DNA of 64,000 nucleotides, taken from the NCBI GenBank assembly GCA_029246685.1, contig JAQWMR010000005.1, positions 1 to 64,000 on the forward strand. The letters are read 5' to 3'. The notes under the pieces were generated by a model that did no database searches, was not told the DNA's origin, and worked only from the letters and a program-made list of their open reading frames with translations. This document shows, piece by piece, positions 36,285 to 44,765 of this stretch. A program made the position numbers and the translations under genes. The number at the start of each line of letters is the position of its first letter. The stretch's first letter is position 1. This DNA is from Acidimicrobiales bacterium (GTDB lineage: Bacteria > Actinomycetota > Acidimicrobiia > Acidimicrobiales > Aldehydirespiratoraceae).

Positions 36285-36428
36285 GTGAATGTGTAGAAGC
36301 AGTCCGGCGGCTATGTCCTGGCGAACTGTGTCGACCGGGCGACCGCCGATGAGTTACGAAAGTGCAACGACGGTGCTGTGGTGAGCCGCAACAACGACGG
36401 CACGTACCGCGTCACCAAGGAACGCTGA
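36285..36428 (+). CDS. Possible small protein interrupted by an early TAG
   Basis: AAGGAG (36273-36278) stands 6 bp before GTG AAT GTG TAG, and the frame then stays open for 43 codons reading KQSGGYVLANCVDRATADEL, RKCNDGAVVSRNNDGTYRV and TKER, ending at 36428. The composition is protein-like with two Cys and a good ribosome site, so the amber codon at 36294-36296 looks like a nonsense mutation (for example of TAC) or a base-call error. There is no other gene in the 337 bp between the aldehyde dehydrogenase and PAC2 genes. I do not recognise the family. Confidence 0.4.
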
Positions 36429-36455
36429 CGGCCCTGTCGCCGATAGCGTTGCGGG

Positions 36456-37355
36456 GTGTCGACGCACGCAGAATCCCCTGCCCACATCCGCTGGCTGTCC
36501 AACGTCCCGGAGCTCCGCTCCCCCATCCTCATCACGGCGTTCGAGGGTTGGAACGACGCCGGTGATGCCGCAAGCATCGCGGCCAGACACCTCGCTGACC
36601 GCTGGGACGGCAGCTCACTCGCCGAGATCGACGCCGAGTTCTTCTACGACTTCAGCACCACGCGTCCGCTCGTCCAGCTGGACGACGACCGCCAGCGCTC
36701 CCTCACCTGGCCCACCAACATGTTCCGGTCGTGTCGAATCTCCGGGGCAACTCGCGACGCGATCGTCCTGACCGGTCTGGAGCCGCAGCTGCGGTGGCGC
36801 ACTTTCTGCGAACAGGTCATCGCCACGGCCGAGGCGGTGGGCGTCGGTCAGGTCATCACCCTTGGGGCGCTGCTCGCCGATGTCCCCCACTCTCGACCGG
36901 TCGAGGTCTACGGCGCAACCGATGACGAGGAGCTGATGTCCGAGCTCGATCTCGAGCCGTCGTCCTACGAGGGCCCCACTGGCATCGTGGGCGTGCTCTC
37001 GTCGATGTGTCGTGAAGCAGGCATCCCCACCGCCTCGGTATGGGCTACCGTCCCGTCATACGTACCGGGCGCGCCGTCACCCAAGGCCGGGCTCGCGCTG
37101 GTCGAGCGGGTGTGCGACGTGATCGGCACGTCGGTCTACTGCACCGATCTCGAGATCGCGGCCGCCACCTACGAGCGGCAGGTCGACGAGCTGGTCTCCG
37201 AAGACGACGACACCGCCGGCTACGTCGCCGATCTCGAAGAGGCGTGGGACGACGCCGACGAGAACGGCGACGAGGAAGAAGTCGACGAGGAACTGGACGA
37301 CGACCCCGAGACGCTTCTCGCCGAGGTCGAACAGTTCCTGCGAGACAACGAGTAA
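36456..37355 (+). CDS. PAC2-family protein (proteasome-assembly-chaperone-like)
   Basis: A 299-residue cytoplasmic protein of the PAC2 family. ILITAFEGWNDAGDAASIAA opens the domain; EFFYDFSTTRPLV and LGALLADVPHSRPVEVYGATDD are also characteristic, and YVPGAPSPKAGLALVE follows. The C-terminal 50 residues are very acidic (DDADENGDEEEVDEELDD), as in many actinobacterial members. Function in bacteria is unproven; the family is related to eukaryotic PAC2, and actinobacteria often carry a proteasome. The start is a GTG. Confidence 0.85.
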   Translation: MSTHAESPAHIRWLSNVPELRSPILITAFEGWNDAGDAASIAARHLADRWDGSSLAEIDAEFFYDFSTTRPLVQLDDDRQRSLTWPTNMFRSCRISGATRDAIVLTGLEPQLRWRTFCEQVIATAEAVGVGQVITLGALLADVPHSRPVEVYGATDDEELMSELDLEPSSYEGPTGIVGVLSSMCREAGIPTASVWATVPSYVPGAPSPKAGLALVERVCDVIGTSVYCTDLEIAAATYERQVDELVSEDDDTAGYVADLEEAWDDADENGDEEEVDEELDDDPETLLAEVEQFLRDNE

Positions 37356-37394
37356 CGCGTCAGCGGTACTCGTCAGCCAACAACGAGTAATGCG

Positions 37395-38246
37395 TCAGAC
37401 GGGCAGGTTGTCGTCGACCCAGGCGATCATCTCGTCGATGATGCCCGCGCGCTCCGGCTCGTTGTAGATCTCGTGGCGGAGGTCGTCGTAGACGATGCGG
37501 GTGACGTTGGGCAGCGTCTCGAAGATCTCCGACGCGTCGACCGGCACGAGCGTGTCGTCGCCGCCGTGTTGCACGAGCGTTGGCATGGTGACGTTGGCGA
37601 TGCCGGCGCGGGCGTCCTCGATCGCCTTCATCAGCTCCATGCCGAGGCGGGCGGTCGGGTAGGGAACGCGGTACGGATCGGCGTAGAAGACCTCGCCGAC
37701 CGCAGGATCGCGCGACAGCTGCGCCGGGTCGCCGTCCTCTTTGATCTCGAGGCGAGGCAGGATGCGGCCGAGCAGGGGTGCCGCGATCCGCAGGTGCGTG
37801 GGGATGTCGGCACCCAGGGCCGGACCGGACAGGACGAGCAGGTCCGGTTGGATGAGTTGTTCGACCACGTAGCGCGTGGCGATCAGGCCGCCCATCGAGT
37901 GACCGAGCAGCACGGTGGGGATGTCGAGGGCCGAAATCTCTCGCATCTGGTCTTCGACGTCGCCGCAGAACTGCACCCAGCTGTCGACGTGGCCACGGCG
38001 CCCGCCGCTGCCGCCGTAGCCACGGTGATCGATGGCGACGACGTCGTAGCCGTTGTCCGCCATTCGGCGACCGACGTGTTCGTAGCGACCGCTGTGTTCG
38101 GCAATGCCATGCAGAAGTAGGACTGCTGCTTTCGGGGCGCCGGCCGGCTGCCAGCGGCGGCGGAGCTGCACCAACCCGTCACGGGTGGTGCCGTGGTCGA
38201 CCGTCGACGTGACGGGCTCATACGCAGTCGCTTCAGTGACGCTCAC
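37395..38246 (-). CDS. Alpha/beta hydrolase (monoacylglycerol-lipase-like)
   Basis: A 283-residue serine hydrolase. AAVLLLHGIAEHSGRYEHVG is the oxyanion region (HG), VLLGHSMGGLIA holds the nucleophilic Ser (GxSxG), PTLVQHGGDDTLVPVDAS the catalytic Asp and YDDLRHEIYNEPE the catalytic His. It matches the monoglyceride lipase/serine aminopeptidase S33 group. The start overlaps the Nudix gene stop by 4 bp, so both form a two-gene unit. Confidence 0.88.
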   Translation of the reverse strand: MSVTEATAYEPVTSTVDHGTTRDGLVQLRRRWQPAGAPKAAVLLLHGIAEHSGRYEHVGRRMADNGYDVVAIDHRGYGGSGGRRGHVDSWVQFCGDVEDQMREISALDIPTVLLGHSMGGLIATRYVVEQLIQPDLLVLSGPALGADIPTHLRIAAPLLGRILPRLEIKEDGDPAQLSRDPAVGEVFYADPYRVPYPTARLGMELMKAIEDARAGIANVTMPTLVQHGGDDTLVPVDASEIFETLPNVTRIVYDDLRHEIYNEPERAGIIDEMIAWVDDNLPV

Positions 38247-38956
38247 TCGTGATCTCCTGGGTCACCCCGCCACGGAGGCGTGCGAGGCAGATCGAACTGC
38301 ACGGGCATATCCTCGCCGCGGATGGCGGCGAAGGCCTGATCGGCCCAGAGGTCCGCGCCCGCCGTTGGCTCGGGGAGCTCATCGGGCCCGAACCAACCCA
38401 CATCGGAGCATTCGAGCGGGTGGGCGTTCAGGTCACCGCCGGTCATCCGACAGTGGAAAACGAGAGAGACGAGCGGGATGCGAGTGAAGCCCCGGCGCTG
38501 GCCGTCGAGGATCGCGATCGGCCGGATGACCTCGCACTCGATCCCCGTCTCTTCGTGGACTTCCTTCACGACCACCTCGGCCGGCGAGTAGCCCACATCG
38601 GCCCAGCCGGTGGGATAGAGCCACACGCCGGAGTCGGCCCGCTGGACCATGAGCAGCTGACCGTCGTCGTTGCCGACCACGGCGCCGACCGTGATCTTCG
38701 GCGTGACGTAGCCGGACACGCCCGACCCGACTCGGTCGAGCCATTCCTGCACCTGCTCCTCGGGGTGGAACCCGCCCTCCACATGGCTGCGAATGTCGGC
38801 CGCCACTGCGAGGACCTCTTCAAATCGCTCCTGCTCGTAAAGGTTGTCGGTGAAACCGAGACCGGTGCGGGCCGTAGCCGACAGTGTCTCCGCCCAGCGC
38901 AGCAGTTCACGTTCGGTCGCCCGTCGAGGCGCAGGAGTGTCGCTCACGCCTCGCAC
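38243..38956 (-). CDS. Nudix hydrolase with N-terminal extension
   Basis: A 237-residue protein. The Nudix box runs GWADVGYSPAEVVVKEVHEE with the REUXEE portion present as KEVHEE (Arg replaced by Lys), so metal binding by the Glu residues is kept. The N-terminal 90 residues form a helical extension (RWAETLSATARTGLGFTDNL) of the kind found in ADP-ribose pyrophosphatase-like Nudix proteins that hydrolyse nucleotide-sugar-type substrates. The exact substrate is unknown. Confidence 0.85.
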   Translation of the reverse strand: MRGVSDTPAPRRATERELLRWAETLSATARTGLGFTDNLYEQERFEEVLAVAADIRSHVEGGFHPEEQVQEWLDRVGSGVSGYVTPKITVGAVVGNDDGQLLMVQRADSGVWLYPTGWADVGYSPAEVVVKEVHEETGIECEVIRPIAILDGQRRGFTRIPLVSLVFHCRMTGGDLNAHPLECSDVGWFGPDELPEPTAGADLWADQAFAAIRGEDMPVQFDLPRTPPWRGDPGDHE

Positions 38957-39027
38957 CCTACGCAGTCTGGGAGAATTCGACTGACCGCTGTAGCGCGACG
39001 CGGCCCCGAACCGGTTAGGGGGTGACG

Positions 39028-39893
39028 ATGGATCTCGCGGACGACGGCACCCGGTTCGAGCAGTTCGTGCTCGATGTCGTGGCGACAGTCGACGGCCGAC
39101 CGACCGCGCTCATCCAGGTCCGTTACGGCTTCGCGGGTCCGAACAACACGTTCAAGGAGATCCGTCTCGTCGACCTGGCCTCGCGAGAGACGATCATGCT
39201 CAGCAGCGGACCCGGTTGGGAGATGGGCGTGCACGTCGGGTTTCTCGCGGATGGCGCGATCGTTCTCGACTTTGCGTCGTTCGTCGAGCGCCGAATCGAT
39301 GTCATCGACTACGCAGGCAACCCGGCCTGGTCGGCAGTGGTCAACGACGAGCCCATCGACTCGAGTGGGGTTCGTGGCTGTGGTGTAGCCCGTTCTTCGG
39401 TATGGGCGAGCCAGTGCAGATCGACCTGGAGTTCGGCTTCGTCGAGCCAATCCGAGGCCTCCCGGAAGGAGTAATCACGCTCCCTCGGACGGCGTCCAGA
39501 TCGTTCCCTGAGCGCCACCCGTGTGGCCTCGGTGGAGGGTCCGGCCCGCACGACTCGCTGGGCGACGTGCAGGTCCAACTCGACGACGGGCGCACCCTGA
39601 CGGTGCTGCTGTGGATCGACTGGATGCGAGCGGACGGACCACAAGTGGTCGTCGGCGGCTTCCTGCCGGACTGGTCGACACCGACGGTCGACGTCGGGCC
39701 GCACGTCGAGTTGGGCCAGCACCACATGTCACTCACGTTAATCGAGGAGGACTCGGTCTTCGCCGAGCAGGGCATCGTTGCCGCCTTGGTTCCCGACGGG
39801 ATCTACACGCCCGAGGTACCGACCGGCTCGTCGTCCATCATCGACTTCGATGGTTGCCGGCTCGAGATCACCAGCTCCGGGATCGTGAACTAA
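39028..39893 (+). CDS. Hypothetical protein, frameshifted
   Basis: Two frames form one likely protein of about 288 residues. The first reads MDLADDGTRFEQFVLDVVAT to AVVNDEPIDSSG and ends at 39474 after an unnatural Ser-rich tail; the second picks up at GSWLWCSPFFGMGEPVQIDL and runs to LEITSSGIVN at 39893. One added G in the GGGG at 39367-39370 joins them. It appears to be a soluble, mainly beta protein with no signal peptide. I do not recognise a family. It is convergent with glnD with a 4-bp overlap. An earlier GTG at 39022 is an alternative start. Confidence 0.5.
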
Positions 39894-42178
39894 GCGTCGG
39901 CCGCAATGGCGGTGAGGATCGCCAGCTCGATCTCACGCTGGAACGCGTCTTCGACGACCTTCTCGTGGTCGGCGTCGAGAATGTAGAAGGAGTCGACCAC
40001 GTCGTCGCCGATCGTCTGCACCTTCGCGGTGTAGATGTCGAGATCCAGATCAGCGATTGCTCGCGTGACGCGATAGAGCAGCCCGATCGAGTCGGGCCCG
40101 CGTACCTCGAGCACCGTGTATGACGACGACACGTCATTGTCGATGATCACCTGCGGATCACTGAGTCGGGCGGTGGTGACCCTCTGGTAGCGGTAGTTCC
40201 GCGCCCGCTGGATCAGCCGAGCCCGCACGGCGAGTCGGCCGCGGAGCGCACGACGCACGTCCTCCTCCACCTGCTTTGGTCGTTCGTCGAGCCCGATGCC
40301 GCCACCCACTCGCAGCACCTCCAGCGCGCGGCCGTCCTCGGTGTGGAGCTGTGCTTCGAGAATCTCCACGCCGTGCAGCGCGAGCGCGCCGGCGACGCGC
40401 GAGAAGGTGCCCCGCCGGTCCTCCGTCATCACGGTGAGCCCATGGCCATCGAGGTTCACCAGCTCCTCCCCGGCCAACAGCCGCTCGAGCAGTCCCGGTG
40501 ACGGGAACGCCGACGGCGACACGTTGCCGCCGCTGCGCAGGTAGTGGCTGGTGCGGGTGACGAGGTCGCTGACGAGCTCCGCCTTCCACCCGTTCCAGGC
40601 TGCCCGGCTCGTGGCGATCGAGTCCGCCTCGGTGAGCGCGCCGAGCAGCTCGACGGTGGTGATCGACCCCACCTCTTCGGCGACGAAGCGGATCGTGTCC
40701 TCGTCCTCCAGGTCACGGCGCGACGCCACGTCGGGCAAGAGGAGGTGGTGCCGCACGAGCGCGGCGAGCACCTCGACGTCCGCCGGCGGGTAGCCCATCC
40801 GCTGCGCGATCCGGCGGACGAGATCGACGCCCACCTCCGAGTGATCGCCGGGGTAACCCTTACCGATGTCGTGGAACAGGCCGCCGAGGACAAGCAGGTC
40901 CGGCCGTTCGACCCGATCCGCAATGGCGGCACACTCGGCAGCCGCCTCCATGAGGTGCCGGTCGACCGTGTAGCGGTGGTAGGCGTTGCGCTGTGGGCGG
41001 CTCCGGTTGGGGGCCCACTCGGGGAGCAGGCGGGAGAGCAGGTCGACCTGGTCGAGCGCTTCGAGCGTGCGGATCGCGTCGTAGCCGAGCAGGAGAAGAT
41101 CGACGAGCACGTCGCGAGCTTCCGGCGGCCACGGGTCCGGCATGTGCGGGCTGTCGTCGGCGAGCCGGTCGAGCACAGAGCGCTCGATGAAGACGTCTTC
41201 GCTCGCGGCGACGTAGGCAACGCGCAATGGCAACACCGGATCGGACGCAACCGGCGCGCCGTCCACAAGGTGGAGCGTCTCGTCGACGAGCCGGATGCCA
41301 TGGCCCATCTCGCGGACCTTCGACCGCCAGCGACGCCGGTTGCTGCGCAGGTGCATGCGGTGCAACACCGCATCGGTGATCCACGCGACCGTGCGAGCGG
41401 CCTGGGAAATGTCGGCCATGAGGTCGTCGGCATCGCCGTGGCCGAGCGCGGCGGCCACCTCGTCCTGATCTTGAAGGAGCAACTGATTTGAGTGGCGACC
41501 AGTCGAGCGGTGGAGCTCGACACGCGTCGACAGCAAGGTGTCGAGCGGGCCGACGAGGCCCTGACGTTCCGAGGTCTCGAGAAGGTCGTCGTCAGCCAGA
41601 TCGATCCAGTGGAGCGCGTGGACGTCGCGCAGGCCGCCGCGGGAGAGCTTCAGATCCGGCTCGAGCAGGAACGCGACCTCGCCCGCTTCGGCATGGCGCT
41701 GCTTCGTGCCCTCGGCGAGCAGGTTGAGCATCTTGTCGGCGTGTTCGCGCCAGAGTTCCCGGGACTTCTCGGCGAGCTCGGTGACCAGTCGTTCTTCGCC
41801 ACCGATGAGGCGTATGTCGAGCAGGGACGTGGCGGTATCGAGATCGCTGGTCGCGAGATCCAGCGCTTCCTCGATGGTGCGCACGGCATGACCGAGCTTC
41901 ATCCCGGTGTCCCAGATCGGGTACCAGATCCGCTCCGCCACCTCGGCCACATGACCCGAGTCGTTGTGGATCAGGAGGAGATCGAGGTCCGACCCCATGC
42001 TGAGATCACCGCGGCCGTAGCCACCAACAGCTGCAAGAGCCACGCCCTCCATCTCGCCGACTCCGCCGACCACGTTCTGCAGCCAGAGGTCGATCTCCGC
42101 GGTGTACGCCCGCGAGAGTCCCGTACCGACCAGCGAGGAGTCGGCCAGCACCGAAGACGTAGCGGGAATGGCGTTCAT
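39890..42178 (-). CDS. glnD: [Protein-PII] uridylyltransferase / uridylyl-removing enzyme
   Basis: A 762-residue GlnD. The nucleotidyltransferase domain shows VGGYGRGDLSMGSDLDLLLI (catalytic Asp pair), the HD domain YHRYTVDRHLMEAA and GLFHDIGKGYPGDHSEVG, and two C-terminal ACT domains start near VMTEDRRGTFSRVAGAL and VRGPDSIGLLYRVTRAI. It senses glutamine and modifies PII (in actinobacteria by adenylylation). ATG 42178 is chosen for its GGAGAAG ribosome site at short spacing and because a hairpin lies just upstream; a GTG-type extension to 42211 would run through that hairpin. It follows amt, but no PII gene stands between them. Confidence 0.93.
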   Translation of the reverse strand: MNAIPATSSVLADSSLVGTGLSRAYTAEIDLWLQNVVGGVGEMEGVALAAVGGYGRGDLSMGSDLDLLLIHNDSGHVAEVAERIWYPIWDTGMKLGHAVRTIEEALDLATSDLDTATSLLDIRLIGGEERLVTELAEKSRELWREHADKMLNLLAEGTKQRHAEAGEVAFLLEPDLKLSRGGLRDVHALHWIDLADDDLLETSERQGLVGPLDTLLSTRVELHRSTGRHSNQLLLQDQDEVAAALGHGDADDLMADISQAARTVAWITDAVLHRMHLRSNRRRWRSKVREMGHGIRLVDETLHLVDGAPVASDPVLPLRVAYVAASEDVFIERSVLDRLADDSPHMPDPWPPEARDVLVDLLLLGYDAIRTLEALDQVDLLSRLLPEWAPNRSRPQRNAYHRYTVDRHLMEAAAECAAIADRVERPDLLVLGGLFHDIGKGYPGDHSEVGVDLVRRIAQRMGYPPADVEVLAALVRHHLLLPDVASRRDLEDEDTIRFVAEEVGSITTVELLGALTEADSIATSRAAWNGWKAELVSDLVTRTSHYLRSGGNVSPSAFPSPGLLERLLAGEELVNLDGHGLTVMTEDRRGTFSRVAGALALHGVEILEAQLHTEDGRALEVLRVGGGIGLDERPKQVEEDVRRALRGRLAVRARLIQRARNYRYQRVTTARLSDPQVIIDNDVSSSYTVLEVRGPDSIGLLYRVTRAIADLDLDIYTAKVQTIGDDVVDSFYILDADHEKVVEDAFQREIELAILTAIAADA

Positions 42179-42196
42179 TGCTTCTCCATTAGAGCA

Positions 42197-42227
42197 GCAG
42201 CCCGGCCGCATGAGGCGGCCGGGCTGC
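42197..42227 (-). terminator. GC-rich hairpin between amt and glnD
   Basis: Perfect 13-bp arms (42197-42209 and 42215-42227, GCAGCCCGGCCGC) with a 5-base loop, 19 bp before the glnD ATG. There is no T-run after it, so it may attenuate rather than fully stop transcription from amt, or stabilise an mRNA end. Confidence 0.55.
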
Positions 42228-42257
42228 GAAGCTCATTCTTCAATCCGAGATGTAGCG

Positions 42258-42315
42258 GGTGTCTGGGAACGCTACGCGTTCCTTGGAACTCGGCTGCGCC
42301 GACTTCCCGGACACC
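42258..42315 (-). ncRNA. Structured RNA candidate in the amt-glnD gap
   Basis: On the minus strand a 12-bp stem with one mismatch (42304-42315 with 42258-42269) encloses two short hairpins, one of them TCGGC/GCCGA around GCA. An alternative 7-bp hairpin GGAACGC-GTA-GCGTTCC (42266-42282) competes with this stem. Mutually exclusive folds ahead of a terminator-like hairpin resemble a leader or riboswitch arrangement, but no known class is recognised. Confidence 0.35.
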
Positions 42316-42327
42316 AGTTGTTGCGGG

Positions 42328-43569
42328 TTAGTCGACGTAGGCGGTCTCGGCGTGTTGGGTGTGGTCGAGGCCGGACTGCTCGTCCTCTTCGCTCACTCGC
42401 AGGCCGATGGTCGCGTCGAGGACCTTGGCGATGATGTAGGTCACCACGAACGAGAAGACGATGACCGAGGCCATCGCGATGACCTGGCTCACGACCAGGC
42501 CGGCCTCGCCGAAGAAGAGTCCGTCCTGGTCACCGATGCGGGCATCGGCGAAGAAGCCGAGCAGAAGACCGCCGACGATGCCGCCGACCATGTGGACGCC
42601 GACCACGTCGAGCGAGTCGTCGTAGCCGTACTTGCCCTTCAGCTGAATGGCGAAGTAGCAGCACACGGAGGCGGCAGCGCCGAAGATGATCGGCGACAGA
42701 CCGCCCACGAAGCCCGCAGCCGGCGTGATGGCAACCAGGCCGGCGACGACGCCGGAGGCGCCGCCGAGCGTGGTGGCGTGGCCGTCACGGATCTTCTCCA
42801 CGAGCAGCCACGTGATCATGCCGGCCGAGGCGGCGATGAACGTGTTCAGGAGGGCCTGCACAGCGGCGCCGTCGGCCGCGAAGGCCGAGCCGGCGTTGAA
42901 GCCGAACCAGCCGAACCAGAGGATACCCGCACCGAGCATGACGAACGGGAGGTTGTGCGGCGGCATTGAGGTGGTCGGCCAGCCCTTGCGCTTGCCGAGC
43001 ACGAGCACCACGGCGAGGGCGGCGATACCTGCGTTGATGTGGATCGCAGTACCGCCGGCGAAGTCGAGCGCATGCGGATTGAGGTCTGTGTGCCAGCCCG
43101 TGTACACCCAGTAGGTGACCGGTGTGTAAACGAGGATCGACCACACCGGCACGAAGACCGCCCAAGCGGCGAACTTCATGCGATCCGCCACGGCACCAGA
43201 GATGAGTGCGGGCGTGATCACGGCGAAGGTCATGAGGAACGCGACGGTGATCAGCGCGTCCGAATCGCCCGTCAAGCCGTCGAGGCCGGCCAGATCGAAG
43301 TTGCCGATCCAGGCGCCGGGGAATCCGTCGCCGCTTCCGTTGTTGCCGAGTGAGTACGTGAACACGACCCACAGCAGCGGCACGATGCCGAGGCAATAGG
43401 TGTTCATGTTGAGCATGTTGAGCATGTTCTTCGAGCGGACCATGCCGCCGTAGAACAGCGCGAGGCCCGGCACCATGAACAGCACCAGCGCGGTGCTGAT
43501 CAGCATCCACGCGTTGTTGCCGGTTCCGGCTGCGGCCTCGGCGAGCTCGATGATCTCGTCGTCGGTCAT
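42328..43569 (-). CDS. amt: Ammonium transporter
   Basis: A 413-residue Amt/Rh channel with eleven predicted membrane segments. FYGGMVRSKNMLNMLNM is the helix-1/2 signature, DFAGGTAIHINAG carries the first pore His and GVHMVGGIVGG the second, the twin-His pair. The N-terminus is outside and there is no cleaved signal. It imports ammonium when nitrogen is scarce and is normally gated by a PII protein. Three GTTTC boxes in 11-bp phase lie 65-102 bp upstream and suggest GlnR control. It is upstream of glnD on the same strand. Confidence 0.95.
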   Translation of the reverse strand: MTDDEIIELAEAAAGTGNNAWMLISTALVLFMVPGLALFYGGMVRSKNMLNMLNMNTYCLGIVPLLWVVFTYSLGNNGSGDGFPGAWIGNFDLAGLDGLTGDSDALITVAFLMTFAVITPALISGAVADRMKFAAWAVFVPVWSILVYTPVTYWVYTGWHTDLNPHALDFAGGTAIHINAGIAALAVVLVLGKRKGWPTTSMPPHNLPFVMLGAGILWFGWFGFNAGSAFAADGAAVQALLNTFIAASAGMITWLLVEKIRDGHATTLGGASGVVAGLVAITPAAGFVGGLSPIIFGAAASVCCYFAIQLKGKYGYDDSLDVVGVHMVGGIVGGLLLGFFADARIGDQDGLFFGEAGLVVSQVIAMASVIVFSFVVTYIIAKVLDATIGLRVSEEDEQSGLDHTQHAETAYVD

Positions 43570-43633
43570 TCCCTTGTTCCTCCCAGGCGTCGCGGGTCTC
43601 CGCGAGCGAACAGGAGCAACGTACGAATCGACT

Positions 43634-43671
43634 GTTTCAGGATTGTTTCCTCCGGCTGATGCGTCTGTTTC
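43634..43671 (-). promoter_or_regulatory. Putative GlnR box array upstream of amt
   Basis: On the coding strand of amt, GAAAC occurs at 43671-43667, 43649-43645 and 43638-43634, with the missing box position at 43660-43656 exactly in register. The 11-bp spacing (5-base box plus 6-base gap) matches the alternating-box pattern of actinobacterial GlnR sites. No glnR gene lies in the window. Confidence 0.5.
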
Positions 43672-43693
43672 GGACGCGGCCGGACGAACAGGC

Positions 43694-44443
43694 TCAGTAC
43701 GGCCAGTCGCGGGTGGTGTGCCCCAAGATCCGCGTCAACCGATACAGCTTCGCCGTCAGCAACACCTTGATGACGACGTTGCGGATGAACCACGGAATCT
43801 GGAGCGTCTGGCGGAACACATTGGCGACGCGCTCGCCGCCGCCGAGCTGCTCGCGTCGGTACTCGGCCATCGACTGCGAACGTCCGACGTAGCGCCATTG
43901 GCCGGAGAGGAATGTGGACGACATGAGCGCCAACGTGACGCCGATCGAGCTGAACGAGTCGTGGATGAGCATCACGCCGCCACCGGAGACCTTGTTGCCC
44001 CAGTCCACGATGTCGGCGCGGGCGGGGCCGAGTCGGTGCGCGCCGTCGATGTAGAGGAGGTCGACGTCGCCGCTCACATCGTCGAGGGCGTCGTCGCTCA
44101 TCTTGCGGACATGGTCGACCCGGTCGCGCACACCAGCGTCGGACAGGTTGGCGTTGTAGATGCTGTGGTCGTCGTCGCCCCGGTCCTGGTCGGCGGCGAT
44201 CTCCTGAGGGCCGCGGTCGCTGCCCGCGTGCGGGTCGATCGAGACGATCTCGACCCCGTCGACAGCGGATGACGCAAGGACGATGAGCGACCGGCCTCGG
44301 AAGCTCCCGATCTCGACAATCCGGGCGCCGGCACCGAGATCCGCTGCTCGGTCGTAGAGGCGGCAGGCTTGATCATCGGTCATCCAACCCTCGACGCCGG
44401 CGACGGACGCGAGCACATCGGCGAAGGCGGGGCGGTCGGACAC
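43694..44443 (-). CDS. SAM-dependent methyltransferase (Methyltransf_24-like)
   Basis: A 249-residue protein. AADLGAGARIVEIGSFRGRS contains the SAM loop, IVSIDPHAGSDRGP the acidic ribose ligand, VDLLYIDGAHRLGPARADI the DGxH motif and GGGVMLIHDSFSSIGVT the next strand. The C-terminal 60 residues are basic and hydrophobic (FIRNVVIKVLLTAKLYRL), suggesting membrane contact. GTG at 44443 is the start that avoids overlap with the next gene; a longer frame is antisense-like and Arg/Ser/Pro-rich. It resembles glycan or natural-product methyltransferases, substrate unknown. Confidence 0.75.
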   Translation of the reverse strand: MSDRPAFADVLASVAGVEGWMTDDQACRLYDRAADLGAGARIVEIGSFRGRSLIVLASSAVDGVEIVSIDPHAGSDRGPQEIAADQDRGDDDHSIYNANLSDAGVRDRVDHVRKMSDDALDDVSGDVDLLYIDGAHRLGPARADIVDWGNKVSGGGVMLIHDSFSSIGVTLALMSSTFLSGQWRYVGRSQSMAEYRREQLGGGERVANVFRQTLQIPWFIRNVVIKVLLTAKLYRLTRILGHTTRDWPY

Positions 44444-44465
44444 GAGGGTGCAGCCTAGCGACGGG

Positions 44466-44765
44466 TCAGTCGAGCAGTTCCGCGGCGCGGCGGAAGATCT
44501 TCGAGCGAGGAACGGCACCGACACAACCGGCGGCAAGGGCCGCATCGAGCGCCCCGGTATCGACATGGGCCCCGTACGCGACGACCGGCGGACCGAGCGC
44601 CACGAGAGCGGGCAGGTCTGCTCCGACGGCAAGATCCACGACGATCACTGTCGCATCGGCGAGCTCCGGTGCCGCCGCGTCGCGAACGACCGTGACCTCG
44701 GGCGCTGCGTTGCGGAACCGACCTCCGTCCATGAGGTCGCGGGTGAGCACGACGAGTCCGCTCAT
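44466..44765 (-). CDS. Hypothetical protein (receiver-like fold)
   Basis: A 99-residue protein beginning MSGLVVLTRDLMDGGRF. The alternating hydrophobic strands (ATVIVVDLAVGADLPALVAL, PPVVAYGAHV) and the ending AAGCVGAVPRSKIFRRAAEL resemble a truncated CheY-like or nucleotide-binding Rossmann half. No phospho-acceptor can be claimed with confidence. It overlaps the upstream gene by 4 bp (ATGA), so the two are coupled. Function unknown. Confidence 0.6.
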   Translation of the reverse strand: MSGLVVLTRDLMDGGRFRNAAPEVTVVRDAAAPELADATVIVVDLAVGADLPALVALGPPVVAYGAHVDTGALDAALAAGCVGAVPRSKIFRRAAELLD

